Shown piece after piece: positions 1-7,260 of a stretch of DNA of 64,000 bases. The stretch lies in NCBI RefSeq assembly GCF_008973665.1, contig NZ_WACP01000017.1, forward strand, positions 62,001-126,000. The letters are read 5' to 3'. The notes under the pieces were generated by a model, which saw only the letters and a list, made by a program, of their open reading frames with translations, was not told the DNA's origin and ran no database searches. Source of the stretch: Paenibacillus tengchongensis. Lineage in GTDB: Bacteria; Bacillota; Bacilli; Paenibacillales; Paenibacillaceae. The position numbers and the translations under genes were made by a program. Position 1 is the stretch's first letter. Each line of letters opens with the position of its first letter.

Positions 1-1
1 C

Positions 2-325
2 TACGCTGCCGGGCCATATGACGGGCGAATTCTGTTCATTAATGCGGAGAGTATATACGGCATCAAGGTGGCCAACCAGTCGCTGGTAAGCTATTACGGC
101 GGAGGCGGCACCGCCCGCTTCGATCTGCTGGGACACGGTATGTACATCGCCTGCACCGACGGCCGGATTTTGGCCGTGGATATTATTTCCGGTAAAGCTT
201 TGCTGCAGCTGCGCACTACCGGGCGCTCCTATGGTCCATCCCTGCTTGAGAACGGGATGGTGATTGTAGAAAGTGCCGGTCAGCTGACGGCATTCAAGGA
301 ACCGGCGACTCTGAAGCTGAAATAA
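2..325 (+). CDS. PQQ-like beta-propeller protein, C-terminal end (partial)
   Basis: The reading frame is open from base 2 and stops at 325, so the gene begins before the window. The visible 107 residues contain beta-propeller blade motifs of the form YDGRILFIN, DGRILAVDIISGKALLQ and ENGMVIVESAGQLTAF. These are typical of PQQ-like or outer-membrane BamB-type repeats, in which short strands alternate with small turns. No catalytic residues or membrane anchor are visible in this part. Blade proteins like this often act as scaffolds or bind quinones, but the partial sequence does not say which. The stop is followed by a new promoter at 353, so it is probably transcribed separately from the next operon. 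Confidence 0.6.
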   Translation, partial: YAAGPYDGRILFINAESIYGIKVANQSLVSYYGGGGTARFDLLGHGMYIACTDGRILAVDIISGKALLQLRTTGRSYGPSLLENGMVIVESAGQLTAFKEPATLKLK

Positions 326-352
326 GCGGCGGAAATAAGTTGTGTCTTTTTG

Positions 353-381
353 TTGACAAGGTCCAGGATAGATGATATTTT
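353..381 (+). promoter_or_regulatory. Sigma-A-type promoter of the sulfonate-type operon
   Basis: TTGACA at 353-358, a 17-base spacer and TATTTT at 376-381 give a near-ideal vegetative promoter. It is followed by AT-rich sequence at 382-420 containing several AATT words that could bind a repressor such as CymR; that is a guess. It should drive the gene set starting at 524. Confidence 0.6.
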
Positions 382-434
382 AATTACACAAATTCTAATT
401 GATTTACTTTGAATTAATTATACCGACTGTTCAG

Positions 435-484
435 ACAGAGGTGTCCGCATGTGCCGGGTGGCGCAAGGGATACCTCTGTTTTTT
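435..484 (+). promoter_or_regulatory. Leader hairpin with T tract (possible attenuator)
   Basis: ACAGAGGT (435-442) pairs perfectly with ACCTCTGT (472-479), and the stem extends four more pairs inward (443-446 with 468-471, including one G-T pair). Six T residues follow directly. The hairpin lies between the promoter at 353 and the first gene at 524, so it looks like a regulated terminator in a leader RNA of about 130 bases. It does not resemble SAM-I, FMN, cobalamin or T-box consensus elements. Confidence 0.5.
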
Positions 485-523
485 GTATGCGGCGGGAAAG
501 ATCATTTCGGAGGGGGAGCGTTG

Positions 524-1300
524 ATGGGTGAAGCTTTACTGTCTATCACTGAGCTGAACAAGAGCTTCGGCACAGCCGGAGGCCGGGTGCAGGCGCTGCA
601 TGAGGTGGACCTGGAGGTAGAAGAAGGAGAATTCATTACAGTAATCGGTCCAAGCGGCTGCGGCAAAAGCACGCTGCTGCGCATCGTCGCCGGTCTGGAT
701 ACCGGCTATACCGGGAGGGTTACGCTCGGAGGGGAGCCGATTGGCGGTCCGGGCATCGATAAGGGGTTTATTTTTCAGGAGCATCGGCTGTTTCCATGGC
801 TGACCGTAGAGAAGAACATTGCCTCTGATCTGCCGCTTCGCAAACCGGAGATCCGCCGGAAGGTCGATGAGCTGATTGAACTGGTGAAGCTGCAGGGCTT
901 CGAGCATTCGTACCCCAGGGAGCTGTCGGGCGGAATGGCCCAGCGTGTGGCAATAGCCCGGGCGCTTCTGCGCAACCCGCGGATACTGCTGCTGGATGAA
1001 CCTTTCGGTGCACTGGACGCCTTCACCCGGACGCATATGCAGAGTGTGCTGCTGGATATTTGGCGCCGGAACAAGACGACGATGATCTTCGTGACGCATG
1101 ATATTGATGAAGCGGTATTCCTGGGCACCCGGGTTGTGATTCTGGAACCGCGGCCCGGGCGCATCCGCAAGATTGTGCCGATTGACCTGCCGTTTCCGCG
1201 CAAGAAGACGACTTCTTCGTTTCAGGAGCTGCGGCTGAAGGTGCTGAATGTATTTGAGAAGGTCGATGAGCTGGAGCTGACAGACGGGGCGGGGATTTAA
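524..1300 (+). CDS. ABC transporter ATP-binding protein, SsuB/TauB type
   Basis: This 258-residue protein is the ATPase of an ABC importer of the nitrate/sulfonate/taurine class. Walker A reads GPSGCGKST near residue 43, the signature is LSGGMAQR, Walker B is ILLLDEPFG and the switch histidine sits in FVTHD. It ends with the short SsuB-like tail of this class, without a regulatory domain. The start was placed at ATG 524 (TTG 521 is the alternative) because GGAGGGGGAG lies just upstream; the longer frame back to 449 lies within the leader hairpin. It is the first gene of an operon with two permeases and, further down, a binding lipoprotein. The family is confident; sulfonate as substrate is inferred and could instead be another organosulfur or small anionic compound. 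Confidence 0.85.
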   Translation: MGEALLSITELNKSFGTAGGRVQALHEVDLEVEEGEFITVIGPSGCGKSTLLRIVAGLDTGYTGRVTLGGEPIGGPGIDKGFIFQEHRLFPWLTVEKNIASDLPLRKPEIRRKVDELIELVKLQGFEHSYPRELSGGMAQRVAIARALLRNPRILLLDEPFGALDAFTRTHMQSVLLDIWRRNKTTMIFVTHDIDEAVFLGTRVVILEPRPGRIRKIVPIDLPFPRKKTTSSFQELRLKVLNVFEKVDELELTDGAGI

Positions 1301-1423
1301 GGCGCGTGAATCATTAGAGGTTGTTGCCGGAATGTTAGGCTGTGCTTAGAAAGCTGGATTTTTGTCATCATAAAACCAAGTTATCTAATTGGAAAGGTAT
1401 ATTATAAGAAAGGGGATGGAACC

Positions 1424-2227
1424 ATGAGCAATCGGGCCGTGGCGGTGAACGCCGCCGGGAAGCCGGGTAAAGCGGCAATTGCCGGTTATGGGCTGCTGCT
1501 GCCGGCAGCGCTGCTGATCGCCTGGCAGACGCTGGGCCATTACGGGATCATTTCGGAAATGCTGTTTCCCACGCCGCTCACTATCGCGGAGTCCTTTGCA
1601 CAACTGGCAGCCGGCGGCGATCTATGGGACCATTTCCGGATCAGTGCGGTACGGGCGGCTTCCGGTTTTCTGCTTGGCGGAGGGCTCGGGCTGCTGTTCG
1701 GCCTTCTGGTCGGGCTGTTCCGGCAGACGGAGAAGCTGCTTGATCCCTCGCTGCAGATGATCCGGATGATTCCAAGCCTGGCGGTGGTGCCGCTGTTTAT
1801 TCTGTGGTTCGGGATCGGTGAGGAATCCAAGGTGCTACTGATCGCCAAGGGCGCTTTTTTTCCGCTGTATATCAATACGTTTATGGGAATCCGCGGAACC
1901 GACAACAAGCTGTTTGAGGTGGCGCGGGTGCTCGGCTTCAGCCGCAGTCAGCAGATCCTCAGGCTGGTGCTTCCGGCAGCCGTGCCCAATATTATGCTGG
2001 GAGTCCGCCTCTCGCTCGGCCTGTCCTGGCTCGGCCTGGTCGTTGCCGAACTGATCGCTTCGACCTCCGGCATCGGCTATATGATGTCGGATGCCCGCCA
2101 GTTTGCCGATACGCCGGTAGTCTTCGTAGGCATTATTGTTTTTGCCGCTGCGGGTCTGATCAGCGATACGGCTGTCCGCCTGCTGGAGCGGCGGTTGCTG
2201 CGCTGGAAAGACAGCTATCAGGGTTAG
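1424..2227 (+). CDS. ABC transporter permease, SsuC/TauC type (first)
   Basis: This 267-residue integral membrane protein has the BPD_transp_1 fold. About six hydrophobic segments are visible, and the cytoplasmic coupling loop (EAA motif) reads EVARVLGFSRSQQILRLVLP near residue 170. The start ATG follows AAAGGGGAT. It sits 123 bases after the ATPase and 15 bases before a second, clearly related permease. Family members usually form homodimers, so two adjacent permease genes suggest a heterodimeric pore. Its C-terminal stretch RWKDSYQG is almost shared with the neighbour (HWRDSYQG), which supports origin by tandem duplication. The substrate is inferred from the sulfonate-like ATPase and binding protein. 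Confidence 0.85.
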   Translation: MSNRAVAVNAAGKPGKAAIAGYGLLLPAALLIAWQTLGHYGIISEMLFPTPLTIAESFAQLAAGGDLWDHFRISAVRAASGFLLGGGLGLLFGLLVGLFRQTEKLLDPSLQMIRMIPSLAVVPLFILWFGIGEESKVLLIAKGAFFPLYINTFMGIRGTDNKLFEVARVLGFSRSQQILRLVLPAAVPNIMLGVRLSLGLSWLGLVVAELIASTSGIGYMMSDARQFADTPVVFVGIIVFAAAGLISDTAVRLLERRLLRWKDSYQG

Positions 2228-2242
2228 GAGGAGAGAAGCATT

Positions 2243-3139
2243 ATGGCTGAAGGAGCAGACATCTTGATCAAGGCTGCAAAGGGGGCAAGGAAGGGGCCGG
2301 ATGACGCTGCCGGTATGGCGGCGGATTCCGGGGCCGGACATATCCGGGCCAAGACGGACTGGTCAGCGGTGCGGGAAGCGCTCCGCTCCGGGTGGTGGGT
2401 CGGCGGCCTTCTTCCGGCGGCGGTAATCGCCATCTGGCAGCTGGCCGGCAGCGCCGGATGGGTCTCGGCGGAATTCCTGCCGGCACCGCTGTCGATTGCA
2501 GCGGCATTTACGGAGCTGGCGGTACACGGCGGGCTGGCCCACCACCTGGGGGTAAGCTTCGGGCGGGCCGGTATCGGCTTCCTGATCGGTGCTGTGCTGG
2601 GGCTGCTGCTGGGCACGCTGACCGGACTGTTCCGGCGGGCGGAATATATGCTGGATCCCGGAGTACAGGTGCTGCGCCTTGTTCCGCATCTGGCGATTGC
2701 GCCGCTCATTATACTGTGGTTCGGATTCGGGGAAGTCTCCAAAATCGTCATCATTATGAGCGGCTCCTTTTTTCCGCTCTATGTCAATACCTTTATGGGC
2801 ATCCGGGGGGTGGACAACAAGCTGTTCGAGGTAGCGCGGGTGCTCGGCTTCAGCCCGTGGCAGCGGCTGCGGCGGCTGGTGCTGCCGGCAGCGCTGCCCG
2901 GCATTCTGCTCGGCCTCCGGCTGTCGATGGCTGTCGCCTGGATCGGCCTGGTTGTCGCCGAACTGATCGGCTCCCAGTCCGGCGTCGGCTTTCTGATTAA
3001 TGAAGCGAAGCAGAATTCCAATACGCCGGTCATCTTCGTCGGCATCATCATCTTCGCGGTTGTCGGCAAGTTGATTGATTCCCTGTTCCGCATGATTGAG
3101 CGCAAAGCGCTGCACTGGCGGGACAGCTACCAGGGTTAA
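2243..3139 (+). CDS. ABC transporter permease, SsuC/TauC type (second)
   Basis: This 298-residue permease is a paralogue of the preceding one and shares the coupling-loop motif EVARVLGFSPWQRLRRLVLP and the WFGFGEVSK / ALGxxL-type membrane segments. It carries an extra hydrophilic N-terminus of about 45 residues before the first membrane segment. The ribosome binding site AGGAGGAGA lies 9 bases before the ATG, and the gene begins 15 bases after the stop of the first permease. Together with the ATPase at 524 and the lipoprotein at 5140 it completes a canonical importer. The N-terminal extension has no recognisable domain. Confidence 0.85.
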   Translation: MAEGADILIKAAKGARKGPDDAAGMAADSGAGHIRAKTDWSAVREALRSGWWVGGLLPAAVIAIWQLAGSAGWVSAEFLPAPLSIAAAFTELAVHGGLAHHLGVSFGRAGIGFLIGAVLGLLLGTLTGLFRRAEYMLDPGVQVLRLVPHLAIAPLIILWFGFGEVSKIVIIMSGSFFPLYVNTFMGIRGVDNKLFEVARVLGFSPWQRLRRLVLPAALPGILLGLRLSMAVAWIGLVVAELIGSQSGVGFLINEAKQNSNTPVIFVGIIIFAVVGKLIDSLFRMIERKALHWRDSYQG

Positions 3140-3175
3140 TCCGCAGTCATTCCTAATTATAAGGGGGAATTAACA

Positions 3176-4783
3176 ATGAGTAATACGGTACGGCAAGGTT
3201 CGGTTCATTTATCGGCGGATGTGCTGGTGCTTGGCGGAGGGCCGGCCGGAACATGGGCGGCGCTGACCGCTGCAGCTAAAGGAGTGAGGGTAATTCTGGC
3301 CGATAAGGGCTACTGCGGCTCCAGCGGGGCGACGGCCCCTTCGGGCACAGGCGTATGGTATGTACAGCCGGATGAGCGGCTGCGGGAGGAGGCCAAAGCC
3401 AGCCGCTACCAGATGGGCGGGCAGCTTGCCGAGCACCGCTGGATGAACCGGGTGCTGGAGCGCACCTATGCCAATATGAACCGGCTTGGCGTCTCCGGCT
3501 ATCCGTTTCCGCTGGATGAATACGGCAACCAGTACCGCCGCAGTCTCCAGGGACCGGAATATATGAAGCTGATGCGGAAGCTGGTCAAGAAGGCCGGCGT
3601 AAAAATCCTCGATCACAGTCCGGCACTCGAGCTGCTGGCCGATGAGCATGGCGTGGCTGGCGCTTCCGGGGTACGCGTGCAGGGCGGCGAGACCTGGAGC
3701 GTGCTGGCGGGCGCGGTGGTCATCGCCACCGGCGGGTGCGCCTTCCTCAGCAGGGCGCTGGGCTGCAATGTGCTGACCGGCGACGGCTATCTGCTGGCCG
3801 CCGAAGCCGGGGCCAGCCTGTCGGGCATGGAGTTCTCCAATGCCTACGCCATTTGCCCGACCTTCTCTTCGATCACGAAGACGGCTTATTACAGCTATGC
3901 CAGCTTCTATTACGAGGACGGCAGTGTAGTGGAGGGTGCCGGCTCCAAGCGGGGACGCTCGGTCATTGCCCGTAATCTGCAGGCGGGGCGGCAGGTCTTC
4001 GCCAAGCTGGATCAGGCTCCCGAGGATATCCGGCCGCTGCTGCGGGTCGGGCAGACCAACTTCTTCCTGCCCTTCGACCGCCGCGGGATTGACCCCTTTA
4101 CGGAGGCCTTCCCGGTGACGCTGCGGCTGGAAGGAACGGTGCGCGGCACAGGCGGCATCCGGATCACGGATGAGCAGTGCGGCACCGGAGTGCCCGGACT
4201 GTATGCCGCGGGCGACGCGGCGACCCGCGAACTGATCTGCGGCGGCTTCACCGGCGGCGGCAGCCACAATGCCGCCTGGGCGATGTCCTCCGGCTCCTTC
4301 GCCGGAGAAGGAGCCGCCGCTTATGCGGCTGCGCTCGGCAGCCGCGCCGCGCAGCGTACGCCGTCGGGCCTCTCCACCTCGCCGCTGGCGGAAGGCGAGG
4401 TGTCCCGGGGAGCGGCGGTGGCTGCAGCCGAATTCACGGCGGCGGTGCAGGCCGAGGTGAAGCCGTACGACATCAATCTGTTCCGCACGGGGGAGAAGCT
4501 CACGTCTTCGCTGTCGCGGCTGGACGGTCTGTGGAAGGAGCAGCGCGGCCGGGAAATCACGCGTACGCCGGAAGGCGTCAAGGCCCGCGAAGCGCAGGCC
4601 ATGACGGCCACGGCCCGCTGGATGTATAACTCTGCGCTGGCCCGCACGGAGACGCGCGGTATGCATAAACGCGAGGATTATAAGGAGACGGACAACGGGC
4701 AGCATCATCGCCTGATCACCGGCGGGCTGGATGAGGTCTGGACCGGCCGGGAAGAAGTGGCGAAGGAGAGTGTGCTGCTGTGA
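3176..4783 (+). CDS. AprA/fumarate-reductase-type flavoprotein (first copy)
   Basis: This 535-residue FAD protein begins its dinucleotide-binding fold with VLVLGGGPAGTWAA (residues 17-30), followed by ADKGYCGSSGATAPSGTG, a GGCAFLSRALGCNVLTGDG stretch and the C-terminal FAD motif GVPGLYAAGDAATRE. This architecture belongs to the fumarate reductase/succinate dehydrogenase/adenylylsulfate reductase alpha superfamily. It lacks the histidine that anchors covalent FAD in SdhA. At 535 residues it is shorter than typical AprA. No signal peptide is seen, so it should be cytoplasmic. It overlaps the next gene, a two-cluster ferredoxin, by 4 bases (GTGA), the same pairing as AprA with AprB. I infer an iron-sulfur-linked redox step on an imported organosulfur compound; the reaction is unknown. 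Confidence 0.75.
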   Translation: MSNTVRQGSVHLSADVLVLGGGPAGTWAALTAAAKGVRVILADKGYCGSSGATAPSGTGVWYVQPDERLREEAKASRYQMGGQLAEHRWMNRVLERTYANMNRLGVSGYPFPLDEYGNQYRRSLQGPEYMKLMRKLVKKAGVKILDHSPALELLADEHGVAGASGVRVQGGETWSVLAGAVVIATGGCAFLSRALGCNVLTGDGYLLAAEAGASLSGMEFSNAYAICPTFSSITKTAYYSYASFYYEDGSVVEGAGSKRGRSVIARNLQAGRQVFAKLDQAPEDIRPLLRVGQTNFFLPFDRRGIDPFTEAFPVTLRLEGTVRGTGGIRITDEQCGTGVPGLYAAGDAATRELICGGFTGGGSHNAAWAMSSGSFAGEGAAAYAAALGSRAAQRTPSGLSTSPLAEGEVSRGAAVAAAEFTAAVQAEVKPYDINLFRTGEKLTSSLSRLDGLWKEQRGREITRTPEGVKAREAQAMTATARWMYNSALARTETRGMHKREDYKETDNGQHHRLITGGLDEVWTGREEVAKESVLL

Positions 4784-5112
4784 TTGAAGTCATCAGTGCC
4801 GCAAGATGTGTGGAATGCAACCAGTGCGTGGCGGTCTGCCCGACGAACGTCTTTGACCGGGTGGAGGGCGGAATCCCTATGATCGCCCGGCAGAAGGATT
4901 GCCAGACCTGCTTTATGTGCGAATTATACTGCCCTGTTGACGCGCTGTACGTTGCCCCCGATTCCGAAGGGGTGGCGGGTGTGACGGAGGCGGAGCTGGA
5001 GCGGTCCGGCCTGATCGGCGGGTACCGGGAGAAGGTCGGCTGGGGCAAAGGCCGCCAGCCGGTTGCCAGCCATGAATATATGATTAAGCTGGCAGCCCGG
5101 GCGGGCTTCTGA
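4780..5112 (+). CDS. Two-cluster 4Fe-4S ferredoxin, AprB-like (first copy)
   Basis: This 110-residue protein has two complete C-x2-C-x2-C-x3-CP motifs: CVECNQCVAVCP near residue 9 and CQTCFMCELYCP near residue 44. It should therefore bind two 4Fe-4S clusters. The start is a GTG whose last two bases overlap the TGA stop of the flavoprotein, so translation is coupled and a 1:1 complex is likely. The C-terminal 45 residues, after the second cluster, have no recognisable motif but are conserved in outline in the second copy at 8889. It would pass electrons to or from the FAD of its partner. The electron donor is not evident from the neighbourhood. Confidence 0.8.
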   Translation: MIEVISAARCVECNQCVAVCPTNVFDRVEGGIPMIARQKDCQTCFMCELYCPVDALYVAPDSEGVAGVTEAELERSGLIGGYREKVGWGKGRQPVASHEYMIKLAARAGF

Positions 5113-5139
5113 CAAACAAAGATAAGGGGGATCAGCGAG

Positions 5140-6222
5140 ATGAAGAAGACCTATCAGGCAATTCAAGAAGCTCCGGCAGGAGCAACTAACCGGAGAGGGG
5201 CCGGGCCAGGCCCACGCCTTGCCCTTATCGCCGGCGTCGTGCTGACCATGCTGGTGCTTGCCGCTTGCGGCAACAACGGCAGCAACAGCGCGGCTTCGGG
5301 AAATACGGCGGAGGCGGCCGGTAATGCTCCGGCAGCCGGGTCCGAAGTTCCGGCTGTGCTTAATTACGGCTTTATCGGCTCCAATAAGCTGAATGTGCCG
5401 GGAGGCGCGGAAGGCTGGGGCTTTCATAAAGGCATCATCCAGGAGGAGCTGAAGAAGCACGGCATCACCGAGGTGAAGCTGACCGGCTTCCCGAACGGAC
5501 CGGATCAGACCGAATCGCTGATCAGCGGCCGGCTCGACTTCGGCAGCCTGGGCGATACGCCGGCGATTATCGCCTACGCCTCGGGAGCGAAGACGCGGTT
5601 CATCTCGCAATCGTCGGCACATACGGTCGGCTACCTGATCGGCAAGAAGGACGGCCCGCAGACCGTCAAGGATCTGCAGGGTGCGACCATTGCCATCCAG
5701 AAGGGCTCCTTCATGCACCGTTATATCGTGGGGCTGCTTCAGCAGGAAGGTGTGACTGACTATAAGCTGGTCCATATGCTGATTCCGGACGCCACGGCGG
5801 CATTGGCCCGCGGGGATGTCGACGCCTTGACCAATACCGGCGTTCCGGCGCTGAAGCTGATCGAGCAGGGCTATACGCATCTGGACGATTCCTCGGTGCA
5901 TCCGGATCTGCTCGGCTCCAGCGTTACTGTGGTCTCGGAGGAGTATCTGGCGAAATTCCCGGATTTCCCGCAGGTATGGAACGCCGCCCGCGAGAAGGCG
6001 CTGGCTGACCTGAAGCAGCATGAGGAGGAATATTACGAATTCCTGGCGGATATCGGGGATACGACGCCTGAGCTGGTGAAGCAGGTGAGCCCGATCAGCG
6101 ACCTGAAGGATACGGCGTTTACGGATGAGGGGCTGAAGCTGCTGCAGGGAACCAAGGATTTTCTGGTCCAGGAGAAGCTGGCCAAGAAGGACTTTGAAAT
6201 CAGCGACTGGCAGCAGAAGTAG
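5140..6222 (+). CDS. ABC transporter substrate-binding lipoprotein, SsuA/NMT1 type
   Basis: This 360-residue protein starts with a long basic N-terminus, a hydrophobic stretch and the lipobox LAAC (Cys43), so it should be a lipoprotein on the outer face of the membrane. A low-complexity Asn/Ser/Ala linker follows. The mature part has SsuA/NrtA-type features such as FPNGPDQTESLISGRLDFGS, a GDTPAIIAYASG segment and LQGATIAIQKGS. It lies 27 bases after the first ferredoxin and is the only binding protein in the operon, so it should serve the ATPase and permeases at 524-3139. Aliphatic sulfonates are the usual ligands of the family; the true ligand here is unproven. Confidence 0.85.
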   Translation: MKKTYQAIQEAPAGATNRRGAGPGPRLALIAGVVLTMLVLAACGNNGSNSAASGNTAEAAGNAPAAGSEVPAVLNYGFIGSNKLNVPGGAEGWGFHKGIIQEELKKHGITEVKLTGFPNGPDQTESLISGRLDFGSLGDTPAIIAYASGAKTRFISQSSAHTVGYLIGKKDGPQTVKDLQGATIAIQKGSFMHRYIVGLLQQEGVTDYKLVHMLIPDATAALARGDVDALTNTGVPALKLIEQGYTHLDDSSVHPDLLGSSVTVVSEEYLAKFPDFPQVWNAAREKALADLKQHEEEYYEFLADIGDTTPELVKQVSPISDLKDTAFTDEGLKLLQGTKDFLVQEKLAKKDFEISDWQQK

Positions 6223-6331
6223 CAGGCATCAGGATTTGCCTCACAGAAGGCCTGTAATTGCTGTACTGACGGACTCGGCTGCCCCGGACAATGTTCCGGC
6301 ACGGGAGTAAGCATAAATTAAGGAGGCAAAT

Positions 6332-7148
6332 ATGTCTGAAAATACGCTTCTGATCGAACAGTTTCGCCTCCCGCTGGAGAGCGGATTGCATCTGGAGGGG
6401 GAGGTCAGGGTTCCTCCGGGAGAAGCGGCGTTCCCGGTTCTGCTGGTCCCACGGCTTCAGGGGCCACAAGGACTGGGTGTTCTGGCCCGAGGTGAGCGGA
6501 CGGCTGGCCGCCGCCGGATTCTATGTCGTCAGCTTCAACTTCTCGCGGCTCGCGGCCCGCGCCGCAGCCGGACTCAGCCCGCAGGAGGCGGCGGCAGCGG
6601 AGACGCAGAGCCGCGAGCTGCAGGATCTGGAGCAGCTGCTGCGCGTTCTGGAGCAGCTGCTGCGCGTTCTGCAGGAGAAGCGCCTGCCGCTGGCTCCGCT
6701 GGCTGACCCTGTGCGGCTCGCGCTGCTGGGACACAGCCGAGCAGGCGGCACGGTCATCGTCTTCGCCGCCGAGCACCCGGAGGTGCAGGCGCTGGCGGTG
6801 TGGAACGGCGGCTCCCCGCCGGTGCGCCGCTACGGGCCGGGGGAGACCCCCAGCCTGGCTGAGCAGGCCATCCAGGCCGATCTCGCGGCAAGCGGCGGAC
6901 GCTACAATCTGGAGCAGGCGCTCAGCCGGCTGAGCGCCAAGGCGCTGGTTATCCAAGGCGATGCGGACCGCGGGGAACTGCTGAGGCAGAATGAGCGCTT
7001 CCGTGAACAGGCGCCCCAGCACCGTTATGTTACGGTGCCCGGAGCAGACCATATCTTTAATACTGGCGAGCCTTATGCCGGCTCCACGCCTGTGCTCGAT
7101 ACGGCCGTTGCCGAGACGGCGGCGTTCCTGCTTGCGCAGCTGAAGTGA
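6332..7148 (+). pseudogene. Alpha/beta hydrolase, frameshifted
   Basis: The first frame (from ATG 6332, with AGGAGG upstream) encodes a hydrolase N-terminus ending in FPVLLV. The expected continuation HGFRGHKDWVFWPE is in another frame from about 6450. One extra C or two missing Cs in the run at 6448-6450 explains this. The rest of the fold continues to 7148: a nucleophile elbow GHSRAGG, an acid in VIQGDADR and a histidine in GADHIF. The elbow is GxSxA rather than the usual GxSxG. The intact enzyme would be a dienelactone-hydrolase-like esterase of about 271 residues. It lies inside the sulfonate-type operon and might process an ester substrate. The disruption may be a real mutation or an error in the C run. 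Confidence 0.7.
6627..6668 (+). repeat. 21-bp tandem duplication inside the hydrolase
   Basis: Two identical 21-base units (6627-6647 and 6648-6668) encode LEQLLRV twice in a helical segment. The duplication preserves the frame, so it lengthens a helix by two turns. Confidence 0.85.
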
Positions 7149-7260
7149 GCGCATAGCAGGCGCTGCCAGTTAAGGTGCGGATGATAAGAGTGTCCGGGCA
7201 GGATATAGCACATCATCGATAGAGACTCATCATATGAAAGAGCAGACAGGGGGACAGGCA

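Noticed and set aside
4321..4480. Very GC-rich segment in the first flavoprotein gene as a sign of transfer
   Set aside because: It codes for an Ala-rich linker; flanking composition is normal.
3209..4708. Long open frame opposite the first flavoprotein gene (and similar long frames opposite other genes)
   Set aside because: These are expected in GC-rich genes with biased codons; they lack start signals and family similarity, while the opposite strand has clear domains.
6332..6706. Reading the first frame of the hydrolase to 6706 as a separate 124-residue protein
   Set aside because: After about residue 39 it turns into Arg/Gly/Ala-rich sequence, as expected of a frameshifted product.
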